Positions 17,953 through 26,505 of a DNA stretch of 64,000 nt are shown here, piece after piece. The translations under genes were made by a program, and so were the position numbers. The stretch's first letter is position 1; the number at the start of each line of letters is the position of its first letter. The notes under the pieces are model-generated. The model saw nothing but the letters and a program-made list of their open reading frames with translations. It ran no database searches and was not told the DNA's origin. Source of the stretch: Streptomyces abyssomicinicus (GTDB lineage Bacteria > Actinomycetota > Actinomycetes > Streptomycetales > Streptomycetaceae); assembly GCF_008974245.1 (NCBI RefSeq), contig NZ_BBZI01000011.1, positions 383,570 through 447,569 on the forward strand. The letters run 5' to 3'.

Positions 17953-18630
17953 ATGACCCGTGTACTGCTCGCCGAGGACGACTCGTCCATCTCTGAGCCG
18001 CTGGCCCGCGCGCTGCGCCGGGAGGGCTACGAGGTCGAGGTGCGCGAGGACGGCCCGTCCGCCCTCGACGCCGGAGTGCGGGGCGGGGTGGACCTGGTCG
18101 TGCTCGACCTGGGACTGCCCGGCATGGACGGGCTGGAGGTCGCCCGGCGGCTCCGCGCCGAGGGGCTCAGCGTCCCCATCCTCATCCTGACCGCGCGCGC
18201 GGACGAGGTCGACACCGTGGTGGGCCTCGACGCGGGGGCCGACGACTACGTCACCAAGCCGTTCCGGCTCGCCGAGCTGCTCGCCCGGGTGCGGGCCCTG
18301 CTGCGGCGCGGCGCCACGGAGCCGCAGCAGCCGCCGGCCATCCACGGCGTGCGGATCGACGTGGAGTCCCACCGCGCCTGGATGGGCGAGGAGGAGCTCC
18401 AGCTCACCGCGAAGGAGTTCGACCTGCTGCGCGTCCTGGTCCGGGACGCCGGGCGGGTCGTCACCCGGGACCAGCTGATGCGCGAGGTCTGGGACACCAC
18501 CTGGTGGTCGTCGACCAAGACCCTCGACATGCACATCTCCTGGCTCCGCAAGAAGCTCGGCGACGACGCGGCCAACCCCCGCTACATCGCCACCGTGCGC
18601 GGCGTCGGCTTCCGCTTCGAGAAGAGCTGA
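17953..18630 (+). CDS. OmpR-family response regulator
   Basis: This 225-residue protein has a receiver domain (1-115) with acidic pocket Asp9/Asp10, phospho-acceptor Asp52 in VVLDLGLPGMDG, Thr80 and Lys102, and a C-terminal winged helix (about 130-222) with LTAKEFDLLRVLVRDAGRVV and the TLDMHISWLRKKLGDD recognition region. It pairs with the histidine kinase 12 nt downstream. TACCAT lies 6 nt before the ATG and no Shine-Dalgarno is present, so the operon probably starts leaderless. The stimulus and regulon are unknown; the nearest targets could be the transporter or the gtrA gene. Confidence 0.96.
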   Translation: MTRVLLAEDDSSISEPLARALRREGYEVEVREDGPSALDAGVRGGVDLVVLDLGLPGMDGLEVARRLRAEGLSVPILILTARADEVDTVVGLDAGADDYVTKPFRLAELLARVRALLRRGATEPQQPPAIHGVRIDVESHRAWMGEEELQLTAKEFDLLRVLVRDAGRVVTRDQLMREVWDTTWWSSTKTLDMHISWLRKKLGDDAANPRYIATVRGVGFRFEKS

Positions 18631-18642
18631 CACCCTTCACCC

Positions 18643-19917
18643 ATGCGCCGCCGCCTGATCCAGTCCACGCTCGCCGTGGTCCTCGTGGTGATCGCCGTGT
18701 TCGGCGTCTCCCTGGTCCTGGTGGAGACCCGCACCATCAGCGCCAGCGCCCAGGAGCGGGTGGAGTCGGAGGCGGTGCGGCTGGCGAGCATCGTCGACGC
18801 CCGCGTCCTGGGGGAGGAGCACGTCAGCGCCCGCATCCTGGAGAACCAGGTGGAGGCGGGACGCTACGCGGTGATCACCTTCCCCGGCCGGAAGCCGATC
18901 GAGGTCGGTGACCGGCCGGACGGGGACGTCATCCATGCCACCACCCGGGGTGAGGGCGGCGAGACGGTCCGCGTCGAGGAGCCCCGCTCCCGGGTGACCC
19001 GCGAGGTCGGGCGCACGCTGCTGATCATCGCGGCCGTGGCGCTGCTCGCGGTGGTCGCCGCGATCGTGCTGGCGGTCCGCCAGGCCAACCGGCTCGCCTC
19101 GCCGCTCACCGACCTCGCCGAGACCGCCGAACGCCTCGGCTCCGGCGACCCCAGGCCCCGGCACAAGCGGTACGGCGTTCCCGAGCTGGACCGGGTCGCC
19201 GACGTGCTGGACGGCTCCGCCGAACGCATCGGCCGGATGCTCACCGCCGAACGCCGACTGGCCGCCGACGCCTCCCACCAACTGCGCACCCCGCTCACCG
19301 CGCTCTCCATGCGGCTGGAGGAGATCACCCTCACCGACGACCTGAAGACCGCGCGGGAGGAGGCCGCCATCGCGCTCACCCAGGTCGAGCGGCTCACCGA
19401 CGTGGTGCAGCGGCTGCTCACCAACGCGCGCGACCCGCGCACCGGCTCCGCCGTCTCGTTCGACATCGACGAGGTCATCCACCAGCAGATCGCCGAGTGG
19501 CGGCCCGCCTACCGCAGCGCCGGCCGGGCCATCGTCTCCTCGGGCAAGCGGCACCTGGAGGCGATGGGCACGCCCGGCGCGGTCGCGCAGGTGCTGGCGG
19601 CGCTGATCGAGAACTCGCTGATGCACGGCGGCGGCACGGTGGCGCTGCGCACCCGGGTGGTGGGCAACCAGGCGGTCGTCGAGGTGACGGACGAGGGGCC
19701 GGGCATCCCGGCCGACCTCGGGGCGCGGATCTTCGAGCGGACGATCAGCGGGCACAACTCCACGGGCATCGGCCTCGCCGTCGCCCGGGACCTCGCGGAG
19801 GCGGACGGGGGCCGGCTGGAGATGCTCCAGGCGCAGCCGCCGGTGTTCGGTCTCTTCCTCAGCCGCCCGTTGCCGGAGCGCCCGCCGCGGAAGCCCTCGG
19901 GGCCGACGGTCCGCTGA
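18643..19917 (+). CDS. Sensor histidine kinase
   Basis: This 424-residue membrane kinase has TM1 at about 8-27, an extracytoplasmic sensor of about 95 residues, TM2 at about 123-145, HAMP (about 146-195) and HisKA with phospho-acceptor His212 in DASHQLRTPLTAL. The HATPase domain shows ENSLMHGGG, DEGPGIP and the GIGLAVARDLAEADGG G2 box. It is co-transcribed with the response regulator. The sensor domain has no recognisable named fold in what I can see. Confidence 0.95.
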   Translation: MRRRLIQSTLAVVLVVIAVFGVSLVLVETRTISASAQERVESEAVRLASIVDARVLGEEHVSARILENQVEAGRYAVITFPGRKPIEVGDRPDGDVIHATTRGEGGETVRVEEPRSRVTREVGRTLLIIAAVALLAVVAAIVLAVRQANRLASPLTDLAETAERLGSGDPRPRHKRYGVPELDRVADVLDGSAERIGRMLTAERRLAADASHQLRTPLTALSMRLEEITLTDDLKTAREEAAIALTQVERLTDVVQRLLTNARDPRTGSAVSFDIDEVIHQQIAEWRPAYRSAGRAIVSSGKRHLEAMGTPGAVAQVLAALIENSLMHGGGTVALRTRVVGNQAVVEVTDEGPGIPADLGARIFERTISGHNSTGIGLAVARDLAEADGGRLEMLQAQPPVFGLFLSRPLPERPPRKPSGPTVR

Positions 19918-19952
19918 CGCGGCCGGGAGCGGGCGGGATCGCGGGGGTGGCC

Positions 19953-20471
19953 CTACGGCCGCCCGACCCGCTCGGAGGCGCGCCCCTGCGGGTGGACGCG
20001 TGACGGGCGCGGCCGCTCGTCGGGCAGGGCGCGGAAGACCCAGGTCCGGTAGGACCAGAACCGGAACAGCGTGGCCACCGCGACGCCCGCGAACTTGAAC
20101 ACGTTGTTCTGCAGCGGGGTGTCCCAGCCCATCCAGTAGGTGGCGACGAACAGCACGCCGTTCTCGATGACCAGCCCGACGCCGCTGAAGGCCAGGAACA
20201 GGGTCATCTCCCGCGTCCGGTGACCGCGGTCACGGTCCCGGTAGGTGAAGTAGCGGAAGCCCACGTAGTTGAAGACGATCGCCAGCGCGGTGGCCGCGAC
20301 CCCGGCCCGGCCCGGGCGCACCCCCGTGTGGAGCAGCAGGTTGAACGCGGCGAAGTTGACCACCAGCCCCGCCCCGCCGACCGCCCCGAACTTGACCACC
20401 TCACGCCACAGGGCGCGCACCCGGCGGCGGAGACCGCCCGGCGCGGCGGTGCGAAGAAGCTCACTGCCCAT
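19953..20471 (-). CDS. GtrA-like flippase-type membrane protein
   Basis: This 172-residue protein has four membrane helices (about 26-44, 55-73, 90-110 and 118-138) and the GtrA pattern: VKFGAVGGAGLVVNFAAFNL, then NYVGFRYFTYR and NVFKFAGVAVATLFRFWSYR with WVF near the end. GtrA proteins are linked to transfer or flipping of polyprenyl-phosphate-linked sugars for cell-surface polymers, which suits the envelope-rich surroundings. The N- and C-termini are basic. The start at 20471 lacks a strong Shine-Dalgarno. It is divergent from purK. Confidence 0.9.
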   Translation of the reverse strand: MGSELLRTAAPGGLRRRVRALWREVVKFGAVGGAGLVVNFAAFNLLLHTGVRPGRAGVAATALAIVFNYVGFRYFTYRDRDRGHRTREMTLFLAFSGVGLVIENGVLFVATYWMGWDTPLQNNVFKFAGVAVATLFRFWSYRTWVFRALPDERPRPSRVHPQGRASERVGRP

Positions 20472-20614
20472 CGCTGCCCAGCCCCGTTCATGTGATCGAC
20501 GTCGACTCAGTCATGCTAACCACGCCCGTTCCGCGGTCGCGCGCGCAACGGCACGGGGGTGCGCGATTAGAACCCTGGTGGTACACGCCTGGCCGGTTTC
20601 CGCCCTCCGGGACG

Positions 20615-20658
20615 GAAAGGAAGGGCCCGCTCCCGGCGAAAGAAGGGCCGCTCCCGGC
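20615..20658. repeat. Two tandem ~22-bp repeats upstream of purK
   Basis: GAAAGGAAGGGCCCGCTCCC and GAAAGAAGGGCCGCTCCC (each followed by GGC) lie head to tail immediately before the purK -10 box and would occupy the -15 to -60 promoter zone. Confidence 0.65.
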
Positions 20659-20664
20659 GCCGGA

Positions 20665-20670
20665 TACCCT
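20665..20670 (+). promoter_or_regulatory. purK -10 box for a leaderless transcript
   Basis: TACCCT ends 6 nt before the GTG start of purK, with no Shine-Dalgarno between. This is the TANNNT-N6-GTG arrangement typical of leaderless actinobacterial mRNAs. Confidence 0.6.
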
Positions 20671-20676
20671 TGACGG

Positions 20677-21822
20677 GTGACGTTCCCGGTAGTCGGCATG
20701 ATCGGCGGCGGCCAGCTCGCTCGTATGACACACGAGGCTGGTATCCCGCTCGGCATCCGTTTCAAGCTCCTCAGTGACACCCCGCAGGACTCCGCGGCCC
20801 AGGTCGTGAACGAGGTCGTCATCGGCGACTATCGCGACCTGGAGACCCTCCGCGCCTTCGCCCGCGGCTGCGATGTCATCACCTTCGACCACGAGCACGT
20901 GCCCACCGAGCACCTGCGGGCCCTGGAGGCGGACGGCATCGCCGTGCGCCCCGGCCCGGACGCGCTGGTGCACGCCCAGGACAAGGGCGTGATGCGGGCC
21001 AGGCTCACCGAGATCGGTGTGGCCTGCCCCCGGCACCGCATCGTCGCCGACCCGGCGGACGTGGCGGCCTTCGCCGCGGAGGGCGACGGCTTCCCCGTCG
21101 TCCTCAAGACCGTCCGCGGCGGTTACGACGGCAAGGGCGTCTGGGTGATCAAAAGCGCCGACGACCCCGCGGTCACCGAGCCCTTCAAGGCCGGCGTCGA
21201 GGTGCTGGCCGAGGAGAAGGTCGACTTCGTCCGCGAGCTCGCCGCCAATGTCGTGCGTTCCCCGCACGGCCAGGCGGTCGCCTACCCGGTCGTGGAGTCC
21301 CGCCAGGTCGCCGGTGTCTGCGACACCGTGATCGCGCCCGCCCCGGACCTCGACGCGGACCTGGCGCTCCAGGCCGAGCGGATGGCGCTCACCATCGCCA
21401 AGGAACTCGGCGTGGTCGGCCACCTCGCCGTCGAGCTGTTCCAGACCCGCGACGGCCGCATCCTCGTCAACGAGCTGGCCATGCGCCCGCACAACTCGGG
21501 CCACTGGTCCATGGACGGCGCGGTCACCTCCCAGTTCGCCAACCACGTGCGGGCCGTCCTGGACCTCCCGCTTGGCGACCCGCGTCCCCGCCAGCCGTGG
21601 ACCGTGATGGTCAACGTCCTCGGCGGCGACTACCCGGACATGTACTCGGCGTACCTGCACTGCATGGCCCGGGACCCGCAGCTCAAGATCCACATGTACG
21701 GCAAGGACGTGAAGCCCGGCCGCAAGGTGGGTCACGTCAACACCTACGGCGACGACCTGGACGACGTCCTGGAGCGCGCCACGCACGCGGCCCACTACCT
21801 GAGGGGAACCATCACCGAATGA
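20677..21822 (+). CDS. purK: 5-(carboxyamino)imidazole ribonucleotide synthase
   Basis: This 381-residue ATP-grasp enzyme carboxylates AIR to N5-CAIR in purine synthesis. It has VGMIGGGQLARMTHEAG at the N-terminus, the ATP-binding KTVRGGYDGKGVWVI loop, VELFQTRDGRILVNELAMRPHNSGHW, and the family tail GRKVGHVN. The GTG at 20677 appears to be the first base of the transcript. Its stop overlaps purE as ATGA, so the two consecutive pathway enzymes are coupled. Confidence 0.97.
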   Translation: MTFPVVGMIGGGQLARMTHEAGIPLGIRFKLLSDTPQDSAAQVVNEVVIGDYRDLETLRAFARGCDVITFDHEHVPTEHLRALEADGIAVRPGPDALVHAQDKGVMRARLTEIGVACPRHRIVADPADVAAFAAEGDGFPVVLKTVRGGYDGKGVWVIKSADDPAVTEPFKAGVEVLAEEKVDFVRELAANVVRSPHGQAVAYPVVESRQVAGVCDTVIAPAPDLDADLALQAERMALTIAKELGVVGHLAVELFQTRDGRILVNELAMRPHNSGHWSMDGAVTSQFANHVRAVLDLPLGDPRPRQPWTVMVNVLGGDYPDMYSAYLHCMARDPQLKIHMYGKDVKPGRKVGHVNTYGDDLDDVLERATHAAHYLRGTITE

Positions 21823-22346
21823 GCAGCGAAGCGCCGCTGGTCGGCATCGTCATGGGGTCGGACTCCGACTGGCCCGTGATGGAGGCCGCCGCCCAGGCCC
21901 TCGACGAGTTCGAGATCCCCTACGAGGTGGACGTCGTCTCCGCCCACCGGATGCCCCGCGAGATGGTCGCCTACGGCGAGCAGGCCGCCGACCGCGGGCT
22001 CAAGGCGATCGTCGCGGGCGCCGGCGGCGCCGCCCACCTGCCGGGCATGCTCGCCTCCGTGACCCCGCTGCCGGTCATCGGCGTGCCGGTGCCGCTGAAG
22101 TACCTGGACGGCATGGACTCGCTGCTCTCCATCGTCCAGATGCCGGCCGGCGTGCCGGTCGCCACGGTGTCCGTCGGCGGCGCCCGCAACGCCGGTCTGC
22201 TGGCCGCCCGGATCCTCGCCGCGCACGACGCGGCGCTGCTGGAGCGGATGCGCGAGTTCCAGCAGGAGCTCAACGACCAGGCCACCGAGAAGGGCCGCCG
22301 GCTGCGCGCCAAGGCCATGGGCAACGGCTCCGGGAACGGCCGGTGA
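21819..22346 (+). CDS. purE: N5-carboxyaminoimidazole ribonucleotide mutase
   Basis: This 175-residue class I PurE converts N5-CAIR to CAIR. It shows GIVMGSDSDWPVM, the active-site SAHRMP, AGAGGAAHLPGMLAS and PVPLKYLDGMDSLLSIVQMP. The ATG at 21819 overlaps the purK stop. The stop in turn overlaps the dipeptidase start, giving a three-gene coupled run. Confidence 0.97.
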   Translation: MSSEAPLVGIVMGSDSDWPVMEAAAQALDEFEIPYEVDVVSAHRMPREMVAYGEQAADRGLKAIVAGAGGAAHLPGMLASVTPLPVIGVPVPLKYLDGMDSLLSIVQMPAGVPVATVSVGGARNAGLLAARILAAHDAALLERMREFQQELNDQATEKGRRLRAKAMGNGSGNGR

Positions 22347-23533
22347 GCGGCCCGGGGGACTCCCTCGGGCCGGCCCGGGAACTGCTGCGGGAGTTCCCGG
22401 TCGTCGACGGCCACAACGACCTTCCCTGGGCGCTGCGTGAGCAGGTCGGCTACGACCTCGACGCCCGGGACATCGCGGCCGACCAGAGCGCCGCGCTCCA
22501 CACCGACCTCGCCCGGCTCCGTGAGGGCTGCGTGGGCGCCCAGTACTGGTCGGTGTACGTGCCGTACCAGCAGCCGTACCCGCTCGCCGCCACGCTCGAG
22601 CAGATCGACTGCGTGCGGCAGCTCCTCGACCGCTACCCCGGCGACCTGCGCGCCGCGTACACCGCGGGCGACCTGGAGGCCGCCCGCGCCGAGGGGCGCA
22701 TCGCCTCGCTGATGGGAGCCGAGGGCGGCCACTCCATCGAGAACTCGCTGGGCGCGCTGCGCATGCTGTACGCGCTGGGCGTGCGGTACATGACCCTCAC
22801 CCACAACAGCAACGTCGACTGGGCGGACTCCGCCACCGACGAGCCGCTGCACGGCGGGCTCACCGCCTTCGGGCGCGCGGTGGTGCGGGAGATGAACCGC
22901 GAGGGCATGCTGGTCGACCTCTCGCACGTGGCCGACACCACCATGCGGGACGCGCTGGACGCCTCCGCGGCACCGGTGATCTTCTCCCACTCCTCCGCCC
23001 GGGCGGTCTGCGACCACCCGCGCAACATCCCGGACGACGTGCTGGAGCGGCTGCCCGCCAACGGCGGCGTCGCGATGGCCACCTTCGTGCCCAAGTTCGT
23101 CCTCCAGGCCGCGGTGGACTGGACGGTCGAGGCGGACGAGAACCTGCGCGCGCACGGCTACCACCACCTGGACACCACGCCGGAGGCGATGAAGGTCCAC
23201 CGGGCCTTCGAGGAGGCCCACCCGCGTCCGCGGGCCACGGCCTCGACGGTCGCCGACCACCTCGACCACATGCGGGAGGCGGCGGGCGTCGACCACATCG
23301 GCATCGGCGGCGACTACGACGGCACGGCCTTCACCCCGGACGGGCTGCACGACGTCGCCGGCTACCCGAACCTGGTCGCCGAGCTCCTCGACCGCGGCTG
23401 GTCCCGCGAGGACCTCGCCAAGGTCACCTGGCACAACGCGGTCCGCGTCCTCGGCGACGCGGAAGCCGTCGCCCGCGACCTGAGGTCCACGACCGCCCCG
23501 TCCCACGCGACGATCACGGCGCTCGACGCGTAG
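22343..23533 (+). CDS. M19 family dipeptidase (renal dipeptidase-like)
   Basis: This 396-residue Zn-dependent enzyme shows the M19 metal and substrate motifs: VDGHNDLPW (His and Asp ligands), MGAEGGHSIENSL with the bridging Glu, VDLSHVAD, FSHSSARAV and IGIGGDYDG. It hydrolyses dipeptides, possibly D-amino-acid-containing ones. It has no signal peptide, so it acts in the cytoplasm. The GTG overlaps the purE stop as GTGA. A 19-bp terminator hairpin follows. Confidence 0.93.
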   Translation: MSGPGDSLGPARELLREFPVVDGHNDLPWALREQVGYDLDARDIAADQSAALHTDLARLREGCVGAQYWSVYVPYQQPYPLAATLEQIDCVRQLLDRYPGDLRAAYTAGDLEAARAEGRIASLMGAEGGHSIENSLGALRMLYALGVRYMTLTHNSNVDWADSATDEPLHGGLTAFGRAVVREMNREGMLVDLSHVADTTMRDALDASAAPVIFSHSSARAVCDHPRNIPDDVLERLPANGGVAMATFVPKFVLQAAVDWTVEADENLRAHGYHHLDTTPEAMKVHRAFEEAHPRPRATASTVADHLDHMREAAGVDHIGIGGDYDGTAFTPDGLHDVAGYPNLVAELLDRGWSREDLAKVTWHNAVRVLGDAEAVARDLRSTTAPSHATITALDA

Positions 23534-23601
23534 TCGCGGCCGAGGCGTGACCGGCTCGCCAGGGGGCCGGTCACCCCGAGGCCGGCCCGGCCGCCCGCAG
23601 A

Positions 23602-23642
23602 CGTGTGTGCCCCTCGCGGGGATCCCGCGAGGGGCACACACG
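23602..23642. terminator. Bidirectional terminator, 19-bp perfect stem
   Basis: CGTGTGTGCCCCTCGCGGG and its exact complement flank a GAT loop. It sits between the convergent dipeptidase (ends 23533) and UDP-glucose dehydrogenase (ends 23648). Confidence 0.9.
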
Positions 23643-23647
23643 AGGGG

Positions 23648-24991
23648 TCAGGCCGCCGGGCGGCCCATGCCCCGGTAGAGCCAGCCGGCGGCCCGCCACG
23701 GCTCCGGGTCCAGCGCGTTGCGCCCGTCCAGCAGCACCCGCCGCGCCGCGACCGTGCCCAGCTTCTCGGGGTCCAGCTCCCGGAACTCGCGCCACTCGGT
23801 GAGGTGGAGCACTATCTCCGCGCCCCGCACGGCGTCCTCCGCCGACTCCGCGTAGCCCAGCGTCGGGAAGACCCGCCGGGCGTTCTCCATGCCCTTCGGG
23901 TCGTAGACGGTGACCTGACCGCCCTGGAGGTGGATCTGGCCCGCGACGTTCAGCGCGGGCGAGTCACGGACGTCGTCCGAGTCCGGCTTGAACGTCGCGC
24001 CGAGCACCGCGACCCGCTTGCCGAGGAACGACCCCCCGCCCAGCGCCTCCCGGGCCAGCTCGACCATCCGGCCGCGCTGGCGCATGTTGATGGAGTCGAT
24101 CTCCCGCAGGAAGGTCAGCGCCTGGTCCGCGCCCAGCTCGCCGGCGCGCGCCATGAACGCCCGGATGTCCTTCGGCAGGCAGCCGCCGCCGAAGCCGATG
24201 CCGGCCCGCAGGAACTTCTTACCGATCCGGTCGTCGTAGCCGATCGCCTCGGCCAGCTTGGCGACGTCACCGCCGGCCGCCTCGCACACCTCCGCCATCG
24301 CGTTGATGAACGAGATCTTGGTGGCCAGGAAGGAGTTCGCCGAGGTCTTCACCAGCTCGGCGGTGGGGAAGTCCGTCACCACGAACGGCGTGCCCTCGGA
24401 GAGCGGGGTCGCGTACACCTCGCGGAGCAGCTTCTCCGCCTTGCCCCCGCGCACGCCGACCACGATCCGGTCGGGGTGCAGGGTGTCGTCGACCGCGAAG
24501 CCCTCGCGCAGGAACTCCGGGTTCCAGGCCAGCTCCACGCCCTCGCCGCCCGGCGCGTGCTCGGCCAGGTAGGCCGCCAGCCGGTCCGCGGTGCCCACCG
24601 GCACCGTCGACTTGCCGACGACCAGCGCCGGACCGGTCAGGTGCGGCGCCAGCGAGGCGATCGCGGCGTTCACGTAGCTCATGTCGGCGGCGTACTCGCC
24701 GTGCCGCTGCGGGGTGTTCACGCACACGAAGTGCACGTCGCCGAAGGCGCCGGCCTCCGCGAAGTCCATGGTGAAGCGCAGCCGGCCGGAGGAGCCCTCG
24801 ATTCCGGCGACGTGCCGGCGCAGCAGTTCCTCGAGACCGGGCTCGTACATCGGGACCTCGCCCCGCTGCAGCATCTCGATCTTCTCGGGGACGACGTCCA
24901 GGCCCAGCACCTCGAAGCCCAGCTCGGCCATCGCCGCGGCGTGCGTGGCGCCGAGGTACCCGGTGCCGATCACGGTGATCTTGAGGGCCAT
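23648..24991 (-). CDS. ugd: UDP-glucose 6-dehydrogenase
   Basis: This 447-residue NAD-dependent enzyme oxidises UDP-glucose to UDP-glucuronate for surface polymers. It has an N-terminal Rossmann motif (VIGTGYLGATHAAAMAELG), KSTVPVGTA, the NPEFLREG motif, Lys in TSANSFLATKISFINAMAE, and the catalytic Cys271 in GFGGGCLPKD. A C-terminal UDP-binding domain contains GATFKPDSDDVRDSPAL. The ATG at 24991 has AGGAG 6 nt upstream. UDP-mannose/ManNAc dehydrogenases are related, so the sugar is not fully certain. Confidence 0.93.
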   Translation of the reverse strand: MALKITVIGTGYLGATHAAAMAELGFEVLGLDVVPEKIEMLQRGEVPMYEPGLEELLRRHVAGIEGSSGRLRFTMDFAEAGAFGDVHFVCVNTPQRHGEYAADMSYVNAAIASLAPHLTGPALVVGKSTVPVGTADRLAAYLAEHAPGGEGVELAWNPEFLREGFAVDDTLHPDRIVVGVRGGKAEKLLREVYATPLSEGTPFVVTDFPTAELVKTSANSFLATKISFINAMAEVCEAAGGDVAKLAEAIGYDDRIGKKFLRAGIGFGGGCLPKDIRAFMARAGELGADQALTFLREIDSINMRQRGRMVELAREALGGGSFLGKRVAVLGATFKPDSDDVRDSPALNVAGQIHLQGGQVTVYDPKGMENARRVFPTLGYAESAEDAVRGAEIVLHLTEWREFRELDPEKLGTVAARRVLLDGRNALDPEPWRAAGWLYRGMGRPAA

Positions 24992-25145
24992 GGATGCTCC
25001 TGAAGGGTGACGTCCTTGCTTTCCACGTGCTGGCTGCGCGCCGACCGAGCATAACCGGGGGGTGGAGGTCCGCCCTTACGGGAAGACCCGCGAAGCGGGA
25101 AACCTCTGTCGCCAACCTCACGGTGCCCCGGCGGAGGAGACGTCC

Positions 25146-25170
25146 TAGGATTCGGCTACTAAACGGTAGT
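25146..25170 (+). promoter_or_regulatory. Acyl-CoA dehydrogenase promoter with putative operator
   Basis: A consensus -10 box TAGGAT (25146-25151) is followed at once by CTACTAAACGGTAGT (25156-25170), in which CTAC/GTAG and ACTA/TAGT are inverted. A dyad over the start site fits TetR-type control of fatty-acid oxidation genes. I find no clear -35 box. Confidence 0.5.
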
Positions 25171-25217
25171 TAACTCATATCGTCCCCTCTTCTTTCTCCC
25201 TTGGAGCGTGAGAGACC

Positions 25218-26390
25218 TTGGCCGGATCGGCTGACTTCGACCTGTACCGCCCGTCCGAGGAGCACGACATGCTCCGCGACACGGTCCGTGCCCTCGCCGA
25301 GGCGAAGATCGCCCCGTACGCCGCGGCGGTCGACGAGGAGGCCCGCTTCCCCCGGGAGGCGCAGGACGCGCTGGTCGCCAACGACCTGCACGCCGTGCAC
25401 GTCCCCGAGGAGTACGGCGGTGCCGGCGCCGACGCGCTCGCCACGGTGATCGTGATCGAGGAGGTGGCCCGCGTCTGCGCCTCCTCCTCGCTGATCCCCG
25501 CGGTCAACAAGCTGGGCTCCCTGCCGGTGATCCTCTCCGGCTCCGAGGAGCTGAAGAAGAAGTACATGACCCCGCTGGCCAAGGGCCAGGGCGGCTTCTC
25601 CTACTGCCTCTCCGAGCCGGAGGCCGGCTCGGACGCGGCGGGGATGAAGACCCGCGCGGTCCGCGACGGCGACTTCTGGGTGCTGAACGGTGTCAAGCGC
25701 TGGATCACCAACGCCGGCGAGTCCGAGTTCTACACGGTGATGGCGGTCACCGACCCCACCAAGCGCTCCAAGGGCATCTCCGCCTTCGTCGTCGAGAAGT
25801 CCGACGAGGGCGTCTCCTTCGGCGCCCCGGAGAAGAAGCTCGGCATCAAGGGCTCCCCGACCCGCGAGGTCTACTTCGACAACGTCCGCATCCCCGCCGA
25901 CCGCATGATCGGCGAGGAGGGCACCGGCTTCGCCACCGCGATGAAGACGCTGGACCACACCCGCATCACCATCGCCGCCCAGGCCCTCGGCATCGCCCAG
26001 GGCGCACTGGACTACGCCAAGGGCTACGTCCAGGAGCGCAAGCAGTTCGGCAAGCCGATCGGCGACTTCCAGGGCGTGCAGTTCATGCTCGCGGACATGG
26101 CCATGAAGATCGAGGCCGCCCGCCAGCTGACCTACGCGGCCGCCGCGAAGTCCGAGCGGGTTGCCGCCGGAGGTGGGGAAGGGGACCTCACCTTCCAGGG
26201 CGCCGCGGCCAAGTGCTTCGCCTCGGACGTCGCCATGGAGGTCACCACCGACGCCGTCCAGCTGCTCGGCGGCTACGGCTACACCCGCGACTACCCGGTC
26301 GAGCGCATGATGCGCGACGCCAAGATCACGCAGATCTACGAGGGCACCAACCAGGTCCAGCGCATCGTCATGGCGCGGAACCTGCCGTAG
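25218..26390 (+). CDS. Acyl-CoA dehydrogenase
   Basis: This 390-residue FAD-dependent enzyme performs alpha,beta-dehydrogenation of acyl-CoA. It shows the family signatures CLSEPEAGSDAAGMKT, the FAD-binding KRWITNAGES, GIKGSPTREVYFDNVRIP, RKQFGKPIGDFQGVQFMLADM, and the C-terminal LGGYGYTRDYPVERMMRDAKITQIYEGTNQVQR, where the Glu of YEGT is the catalytic base. The start is a TTG at 25218; the conserved N-terminus (FDLYRPSEEHDML) begins right there and no ATG or GTG fits. It stands alone between terminators. Confidence 0.95.
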   Translation: MAGSADFDLYRPSEEHDMLRDTVRALAEAKIAPYAAAVDEEARFPREAQDALVANDLHAVHVPEEYGGAGADALATVIVIEEVARVCASSSLIPAVNKLGSLPVILSGSEELKKKYMTPLAKGQGGFSYCLSEPEAGSDAAGMKTRAVRDGDFWVLNGVKRWITNAGESEFYTVMAVTDPTKRSKGISAFVVEKSDEGVSFGAPEKKLGIKGSPTREVYFDNVRIPADRMIGEEGTGFATAMKTLDHTRITIAAQALGIAQGALDYAKGYVQERKQFGKPIGDFQGVQFMLADMAMKIEAARQLTYAAAAKSERVAAGGGEGDLTFQGAAAKCFASDVAMEVTTDAVQLLGGYGYTRDYPVERMMRDAKITQIYEGTNQVQRIVMARNLP

Positions 26391-26450
26391 TCCTTCGCGG
26401 CGGCCGCCGCGGCCGGCGTGACGCCGCTGCCGCCGCGCAGGAGAACGGGA

Positions 26451-26486
26451 GAAGGGCGCCCGGGCCGGACGGCCCGGACGCCCTTC
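26451..26486. terminator. Bidirectional hairpin terminator
   Basis: GAAGGGCGCCCGGGCC and GGCCCGGACGCCCTTC pair with one mismatch around GGAC, between the convergent acyl-CoA dehydrogenase and LCP genes. Confidence 0.85.
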
Positions 26487-26505
26487 GGCGTCCGACGGGG
26501 CGACC

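Noticed and set aside
20492..20680. 62-codon frame ending in a 4-nt overlap with the purK start
   Set aside because: Third positions are not GC-rich (many TCA, CTA, TTA, GAA and TTT codons), it has no ribosome site, and it covers the divergent gtrA/purK promoter region; the GTGA overlap looks accidental.
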